The notes below the pieces were generated by a model. That model had not been told where the DNA came from. It worked only from the letters and a program-made list of their open reading frames with translations, and ran no database searches. 64,000 nt of DNA from Volutella citrinella (lineage: Eukaryota; Ascomycota; Sordariomycetes; Hypocreales; Nectriaceae): positions 3,844,001-3,908,000 of the forward strand of contig JAWZSP010000002.1 of assembly GCA_034401135.1 (NCBI GenBank), written 5' to 3'. Shown piece after piece: positions 57,601 to 64,000 of this stretch; positions within the stretch are counted from its first letter, which is position 1; each line of letters starts with the position of its first letter. The translations under genes and the position numbers were made by a program.

Positions 57601-59610
57601 TTGGTAAGATCTGTTGGAATTGACTTGAGCCTTGCAATTGGCTTGCCAAGCAGTCTGTCCAGTCGGGCCAATTCTTTGCACACCAACGCCACCCAGAGAA
57701 ATGTCTCATTAGCATGGGCGAGCAGGTACTGAAGGATTTCCCCTTTGACTTCAGGCTTGTACCTTTTAGTACGTGCTAAATCACCAACCTTGTGCTCAAT
57801 GAAAGACTTGACCGCCTCAGAAACAGATGGACTATTCTGCTCCAATGAAACCTCTGTCTTGCTCGGCACGGCCTCCAACCCTGATGCAATATCAGGCCAA
57901 TTACGGCTCGAAATGATCCATTTGGCGGGATAGCTCGAAGACATTTGAGAAATTAGCTCAATCAGCCTCTTTCTGCCCTCTTCAAAGCACTCATCCAAAG
58001 CATCGACCACGAATACGGCATTGTGAAGACATGGCTCCGCCAGCATGTTGGCCAAGACATTCTCGAGAGCCTTCAGATTCTCTGCGGAATGCTCAAAAAG
58101 CTTGTCGCCCTTGGAATCATATTCAGCCATCATGTGCGGCTGCAACTGCTTATTTTCAGTTACCAGCTGCCACAGCAATCCTCGCAAGACTGAGAAGGCG
58201 CTCCGGTATTGTTCTTCCGTGGCTTGACAGAAGAAGTAGGCGATTTCGCACAACGGGTCTGGGTCGAGTTCGTCAATGATGCCGCATAGCAGCATGGTCT
58301 TGCCTTTTCCGGGATCACCTTTGATCCAGAGTAAGCGACTATCGGTGTTGGCCCGAAAGCTTTGGACGTCGGCCAGAACCCAGTGATGCAAACCGTCCAA
58401 CAGGCCGCCCTTGTTCCTCTCGATTTCTTCCTTGTGGTATTTCGGGTCAACTACATGGAGTCCTTTCAAACAGTCGTTGATCCGCTTGCGGTCGTCCAAA
58501 TCGTTGATAGTGTTCGTCTGGTTCTCCACAGCTGATTTGACCTGTTGGGTCTCGATCTTGATGCCAAGTATGTTTGAATCGATGTTCCCAAGCTGGGACT
58601 TGAGCTCTTCCGAATTGAACATGGCCACGTCATTTCTTACGGCTTGCTCCTTTGATTTGATCTCCTGGATCTTGGTGGTCCATTCATCCAGTGAAACTAA
58701 ATCTCTCGCAATGACTGACACCCAGTGACTGCCGTATACCCGGATGCTTTCCATCTGATAAAGCAGCAGCTTCTGATAGAGACTGGTAATGTGGCTCCTG
58801 AGTCGTTCCCACAGCGGAACGTTTTCTGGCTTTGGTTTGAGGAGTGCAGTGAGCTCCCAATACCATTGGACTCGCTCGAGAACGTACTTGATGCCCTTTC
58901 TATTTGCCATAGGCTCCGAGAGTGGACTAGCGATAACCTTCCAGCCGTTAGTGATAAACGCTTTGAGTAGCCCGATGGAGACCTGGAATAAAAAAAGGGC
59001 TAAGATCATTACATCACAGGAACATATAACTTACATCCAGGAATAAGGAAATGCCGGACCAAGCAACAGCAGCTGTTGGCTCAGCCTTGACAGCCACTGC
59101 CACGAAGTTCTTGATGTGATTGACGGGGGCAGCAATCTCGTTAATCTTCGCCTTAGCATCTGCAGCACGTTGTGTCTTGTCCAGCCCATAGTTGACAAGA
59201 ATCTGCATTTGATGCTTCCTCCCCTCCGCGTCTTGTTTGATCCTGTTAGGCGTGTTCTCGTCTGCTGCTGAGGCTACCCCGCCGTCATCTGAGGCAATTG
59301 CAGCTAGCTGACAGCTCAGAATCTTTTCGTATGATTCGACAAGCTTCGGGTTCTCCTCTTTTGCCTTGTTGTATGCGTCGTTCCATATTTGACCTCTGAC
59401 ATCTTCCTGGATCGTCGAGGTGCACTGGCTCGGTGGATTCGGCGGTGGGTTCGACGGGGAGGGATCTCTATGTACTGGGGCATGCTGCTCAGGTTGGATT
59501 GGAGCTGGAGAAGAGGTGGGCGAAGGCGTATCCCCCCCAACATTTGGGTTCGTGCTGCTGGGCGGCCTTCGCCTGAATCGAGATGGAATGGCTTTTTTTA
59601 TGTGCTTCAT
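54697..59610 (-). CDS. NACHT/WD40 NLR-type protein (NWD family)
   Basis: Three exons (59610-59035, 58982-56994 and 56931-54697) join in phase 0 to give 1,599 residues. Introns of 52 and 62 nt are canonical. The Pro/Ser-rich start (residues 1-70) is followed by a helical NACHT-associated N-terminal domain (about 75-340). The NACHT domain comes next: Walker A KGDPGKGKTMLL near residue 412 and Walker B AVFVVDALDEC, with a sensor-like WIISSRNWPDI. A helical arm region contains LRITELRALEPDISHLSD and FVHQSAQDFLL. From about residue 930 to the end there are many divergent WD-type blades (for example EFSFSPDGLQVASGFRKTVT and RLASACRDHWIRIWDD). These are probably two propellers. Repeats are not near-identical, unlike hypervariable HET-E/NWD repeats. 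Fungal NLRs of this type act in nonself recognition and programmed cell death. The ligand is unknown. The first ATG in frame is 59610. Confidence 0.92.
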
Positions 59611-59974
59611 GGCTGCTGGGGCGCAAATAGAGCACACTCGGGGTAGTGGGACGTAGGTATGTCAAGGTGAAGATGCCGTGCGGAGGTTCGATGCAGCCGA
59701 AGCTGAAAACCCTTGGCGCGTCAGCCTGGTGTCCATTGGTCCCGGCCCCTCAGGCTGCGGCCGGTGTGGCTGAGGGCGGCCACAAACGTGGCCTGGGATA
59801 ATTGGGACGTTTTATCACAGACGTTTCTTGATCCTGGTGCGGGCGGAATGTAGAATAGAATTGTTTCATGGTTCCGGTCTACGGGCATTGTTAGTCTGCT
59901 CACCGTTGCTAGTCACTGATAGTGAATGATGCTTCAATTCTGCACGCAGCATTGTGATTGCACACATTCCATGT

Positions 59975-62166
59975 TCATATACTAGATCGGATATGGTCAA
60001 TAAGCTGATACGCTCTTCTCAGGTCGGAGCATTCCTCCTGCCAGTATCTCAACGTCGAGTGACAAAGATCGATAGACTTTTTCGCCTCATACATTCCGCT
60101 CTCCTTGATCAACCCACCCTTGATTGCCGCATACACCATCAGGGCGCCGCCTGTGTAGCCTCGACAAGCTATCCAGGTCCCGTGGTGTCGGTGATAGGCT
60201 GGCTCAAACTCGTTCATGCCCAAAAGTGCCTGGATTGCCTTATCGGCTAGGGGTCTGATGAGCTGGATTTCTGAGGGATCCAGATTCGGCTTGTGCAGCA
60301 TAAGGTAAAGAAATGGGCGGTATATCAACCCCTGAGCAATAATATAGCGGCCGTGCGCAGCATATTGGAGCTCGTTCATGGTTTCTACAGCAGGCGGGTC
60401 CTGGAAGCTGATGGAGTTTGGGAGCATGGATAACCTAGCAAGAGATATGTAGTTTCAGTAGTCAATTCGCAGCTTCAGATTTCAAGGCGGACATACCAGC
60501 TTTGCAATTGTGCTTCAAAATCCTCAACCAGCGACACCATTTCTCGGACATTGGCTCGAAGCCATGAGTGATTATCCTCTCTGTAGAGGTGGTGGATTAT
60601 GCGGCTCTCGAGACGTCGCAAAGCCAACTCACTGAGATAGTAAAACCACGATTGCTCCTCAATCTGCCTTGTCGTTGAGCGGGTAGACGCCGGCGACGGC
60701 TGTCCCGGGGAAGCGGTCGTCGTCGTGGAGAAGGGGGTAAGTCCAGCTGCCTCGGGGGCGTAATCGCCCTCCGTGGGTGGATTCGGTAGAGTGGGTGGTG
60801 ATGGAAACGTGTCTGGAATGGGATGCATCGATAGTTCCGAGACTGGTAGGTTGAGTTCTGACCGCACTTCCCTGCATTTTTACCGTTTAGCTACTTCTCA
60901 GGAAGTACGGGGTTGGCTGAGACTAACGACTCTGACTTCAGACAAGTCCAGTAAAGGCGCTGATGAGATTGACGGGTAAATAATTCGTCATCTTTATCAA
61001 TGCTCATACGGTCTGCCCGTTGGTGGAGGAAGTCTCGGCCCTTCAAGTAGAGAGAGCATGCAACAGAGGCGTGATAGAAGCTCTGCCACGCCTCCAGTGG
61101 CCGCATGGTATACATCTGGTAGATTCCACAGAGGAGTTTGCATTGGCAGGCTATGATGCTCCGGTCAAGAATCCCAAGTCTCCTACGGGCGAGCTGGTAA
61201 AAGTTTTCGGCAGTGGCTCTATTTACGGCATTGTCGGACAAGGAAGACGAGTGCTCGGGTCGAGTATGTGATCCAGAGCCGGCGACAACAAAGGGAGCGG
61301 CGATGGCGCCTAGCGCACATGCTAGGAGCTTTATTAATTAGCAGCAAGACCTGGATACCCAAGTGACCAGTAACAGCGGAAACTCACCACGATGCATGAC
61401 ACGGCATCCCACCGGAGGCCGTTTTCCACAACATCCAGCGCGTGCTGCTTCAGAGTGCGGGTGTCGAATATCGGGTTTTTGCTATGTACATAGTGAAAGA
61501 ATTTGTCAATGAACTCTAGGATTTCATCTTCGCATATAGTGGCTCGATGGACATAGGAGCCGTCAAGAGACTCGTGTGGGTTTTGGTCAAAGGCCCTGGT
61601 CCTTTGGTGGTCCGCGATGAAGGTCTCTTCGCCAAGGTTCACCCGACCCAGGTTGGCTTCAACCACTGGCCAGCTGAGGACAGAATCGGTGGAGGAAAAG
61701 GGCGAGGAGAAGTAAATCTCTTGCTCTAGCCGGGGTGGGTTGAATGGGCTCTCGTGCGTCTCGGGGATGGGGACGGAGGGCACGGTTGGGACTTGTTCTG
61801 CGGTGTTTCTATCCAACTTGCTCAAGACCTCATTCAGCTTGTCGATAATCATCAGACTAGCCGGGTCAAATCTGGGCACTTGGTCAGCAAAGCAAAGAGA
61901 CCACATTCGGGTAGTATCGGGCTACCGTACGAGGAATGGTTTGCCCGGGGCTCATATGAGCATTGGGCCCCGAGCTTGATGCAGGGCTGGCAGACGGGTC
62001 TCTCATTGGTACACTTGGTCTTGCGTGCCCTGCAGGGTTCGCACGCAGTTACAGCTCGCTTGCGGTGGTGTGTCATGCTCCGAAACTGTAGTCGTTTGTA
62101 GCTGGAGCCACCGGTTGTGCCAGCTGCACCTGATGGCAGGCCTGATGGCGAAGATTCTGGGTCCAT
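59975..62166 (-). CDS. Zn2Cys6 fungal transcription factor
   Basis: Five exons give 651 residues, with introns at 61872-61930, 61329-61387, 60872-60927 and 60435-60496. All junctions keep the frame (RANHSSFDPASL, VSCIVLLACALGA, LKSESEVRSELNLP, LQSWLSMLPNS). The binuclear zinc cluster is complete: ACEPCRARKTKCTNERPVCQPCIKLGAQC, read as Cys-x2-Cys-x6-Cys-x5-Cys-x2-Cys-x6-Cys, near residues 40-75. A basic stretch (HHRKRA) precedes it. A middle homology region with YQLARRRLGILDRSIIACQC, then LYWTCLKSESEVRSELNLP, is typical of this class. It should be a nuclear DNA-binding regulator, probably dimeric on CGG-type half-sites. Its target genes are unknown. It lies directly downstream of the GH78 gene on the same strand, so co-regulation with rhamnoside breakdown is possible but unproven. 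Confidence 0.9.
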
Positions 62167-62951
62167 GGTGCGTTGATCAGCGCGCTGGGCGAGGTAGCGC
62201 GTCAATCAGTTGTTTCAAGGAGCCCGGGGTCGATTGTCCCGAACTCGCCGGGGAGTACAGGACGAAAATTGTGGATGAAGGCGTCAGGTCGGATGTCAAG
62301 ACAGAGTTCGGGGAATTGGCTTGGAGGTTTGTTGGTGGATGGGTCGGGAATGTGGGGGAGTGGGGACGAGCAGCCCGCGGAGTGTCGGAATTCCTTCTTT
62401 GGCCTTAGCCTGCTGCATTTAGCGGCTCTGTAGGGGTTGTTGGCGGCTGGGGTAGCCTGGCCTAAATCCATTATACTGGGATGAACAAGGTGAGGGCCAT
62501 CCCGTCTCCCCAGTCTTACCTCAGTCCTCATAATTTTCGCTGTACTTTATCCCGAGATACCCCTGTAGAAGCATCAGACTATGGGGTAATATGCACTCGT
62601 GCAGTTGGAACCCCACACGAACTGGCCATGTTAGTGGAAACTCGGCCGTCAGGGCATGAGTCCCTGGAAGACCGAGCCGGACAACGCAGCAATTCTTGAC
62701 ATCCTAGCCTACATGGAGATACAGTTTTGCTGCAAAATTAGAGATGAGTGCCGTGTGAGACATGTATGGATCTCTGAGTGTTCCAATGGAGAGACTGCCC
62801 ATAGAACAGGATGAACAGCACGATTCTCCATTCATGGGCCGGATTTACTTCCCAAAACAATTTCATGGATTTGTTAACTACTAATACTAAAAGCTGGCAT
62901 TCTATTTTCATTTCGCATATCACACACGCAGCCCGTAACCGAGACAATGGC
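62167..62951. other. Promoter of the Zn2Cys6 gene and 3' flank of GH78
   Basis: This interval is non-coding. The left part (62167-62500) is G-rich on the forward strand, and the right part is AT-richer. No gene, RNA or repeat array was recognised. Confidence 0.5.
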
Positions 62952-64000
62952 TCAGTAAGGAAGAAGCGGTGCAACGGGCCATGCATGCTCCTGTACAAAC
63001 GGCACAGAAAATGAATGAGTGCCCGAACCGACCTCGACCGGTGCCTTGTGCGAGCTGCTCGGGAAAATAATCTCAGCACGGGTGTTGGGAGGCACAACGG
63101 CCCGTATGGTCAGTGTTTGCTCCTCGCTGCCCTCCAGCTGCCACGACGTAGAGAGCACCCCGTATGGTGTATGAACGCTTGCCGCGACCTGCATGAGGCC
63201 ACCACCAATGACAGGGGCAATCCTTGCCCTTTTCCAGCCAGGAGCCGCGCACTGGAGACCCGCTAGCCGTTGATACATGAAATTGGCCACGGCGCCAAAG
63301 GCATAGTGGTTGAAGCTCGTCATCTCGCCCGGGTTGATGGAGCCATCGGGCAACATGCTGTCCCAGCGTTCCCAGGTCGTCGTCGCCCCCATGGTGACCG
63401 GGTAGAGCCACGAGGGGCACTGCTGGTTTGTAAGCATGGCGTAGGCGATCTGGGGATGCCCGGCCCGCACGAGGGCCTCGCAGATGAAGGGTGTGCCCGC
63501 GAAGCCGGTGCCAATCTTGAAGAAGTTGCGTCGGACGATGAATGCGAGGCGCTCAGAGGCCCGCGACTTCTTCTTGTCGCTGGAGATGAGGTTGAAGGCA
63601 ATGGCCAGAGCGTAGCCGGTCTGGGCGTCTGACATTAGGCGGCCGTTGGGCGAGACGTACTCGGAGTCAAACTCCTTCAGAGCGGCTAGATACTCTGTCT
63701 TGTACTTGCTGACATCGGGGGGTTTGCCGAGGATCTTGGCTGTCTCACTTACCAACTGGAGCGAACGGATGAGGTACGCGTTGGCCACGAGGACAGCGTC
63801 TGTGTTGGCCTTGTTTGGTTGATCAGGAGGGGCATCGGGGTCCAACCAGTCCTAGTCTCTTGTTAGCGAACCCTACAGACGTTTTCACCCAACTTACTCC
63901 CAGCTGAGGGTGCGAGTCGTCCCAGAGATGCGTATTGCCCTCGCGGTTTCTCGTAATCGATGCCAGCCAGTCAACCATGCCCTGGTAGTGGCTATCGAGA
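62952..64000 (-). CDS. GH78 alpha-L-rhamnosidase (partial, C-terminal part)
   Basis: The gene enters from the right edge. Two visible exons (64000-63898 and 63851-62952) flank a 46-nt intron (GTAAGT...ACTAG) and give HPQLGDWLDPDAPPDQP across the junction. The (alpha/alpha)6-barrel region contains LMSDAQTGYALAIAFNL, GTGFAGTPFICEALVRAGH, LYPVTMGATTTWERWDSMLPDG and MTSFNHYAFGAVANFMYQRL. These are strong GH78 hallmarks. The TTWERWD glutamate is in the catalytic-site region. A C-terminal beta-domain (PYGVLSTSWQL, LTIRAVVPPNTRAEIIFP) closes the protein. It hydrolyses terminal alpha-L-rhamnose from plant glycosides or polysaccharides. Whether a signal peptide exists cannot be seen. The sequence has no break in the visible part. 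Confidence 0.93.

Noticed and set aside
54697..59610. Treating the WD40 part and the NACHT part as two genes
   Set aside because: Canonical introns join all three exons in phase 0, and the combined architecture is the known NACHT-WD40 layout.
1..64000. tRNA genes, CRISPR arrays, intact transposons
   Set aside because: I looked for GGTTCGA-type B boxes, repeat-spacer arrays, terminal repeats and transposase/RT motifs on both strands and found nothing convincing. A tRNAscan or RepeatMasker run would be decisive.

Overview
The window is nuclear DNA of a filamentous ascomycete, most likely a Sordariomycete and probably Hypocreales. The evidence is intron-containing genes with short introns (mostly 46-77 nt, GT..AG, CTAAC-like branch sites), high G+C at third codon positions, and fungus-specific families: HET-domain protein, NACHT/WD40 NLR, Zn2Cys6 factor, Sat4/PTH11-type rhodopsin-domain protein, SigF-like NTF2 protein, fungal LrgB and Set9. 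The taxonomic call is inference. No rRNA, tRNA, CRISPR array or intact transposon was recognised.

Layout. 0-10 kb: a truncated secreted M28 aminopeptidase, cystathionine beta-synthase, SRP receptor beta subunit (tail to tail with CBS) and the Akr1 ankyrin/DHHC palmitoyltransferase. 9.3-15.6 kb: a gene-poor stretch with homopolymer runs. 15.6-30 kb: rhodopsin-domain membrane protein, a decayed reverse-strand locus, SigF-like NTF2 protein, AAAP amino-acid transporter, a coiled-coil protein resembling augmin subunit HAUS3, and an LrgA/LrgB-type membrane protein. 30-32 kb: Pin1. 32-37.5 kb: an accessory-looking block with AT-richer unknown or decaying genes, a HET-domain protein and a secreted beta-helix protein. 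39-45 kb: housekeeping genes RPB9, mitochondrial uL14m and Set9. 45-47 kb: two unknown loci. 47-54 kb: a Pmc1-type calcium ATPase and a DxxxD-type cation diffusion facilitator. 54.7-64 kb: a 1,599-residue NACHT/WD40 NLR, a Zn2Cys6 transcription factor and a GH78 alpha-L-rhamnosidase cut by the right edge.

Functional themes. There is no single operon-like pathway. Core genes for sulfur metabolism, ER targeting, protein palmitoylation, transcription, mitochondrial translation and H4K20 methylation alternate with accessory genes for nonself recognition (HET, NLR) and secreted hydrolysis (M28, beta-helix, GH78). The Zn2Cys6 factor directly downstream of GH78 could be its local regulator (inference). 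The calcium ATPase and the CDF transporter are neighbours on the same strand.

Points most worth a second look: a calcium-ATPase intron whose donor reads TTAAGT where GTAAGT is expected; an RPB9 gene whose long first intron is open in frame for 99 codons and would give a Cys-rich, acidic-tailed isoform; a Pin1 gene whose first coding exon is only the ATG; and several unrecognised or decaying coding-like loci near the HET gene.
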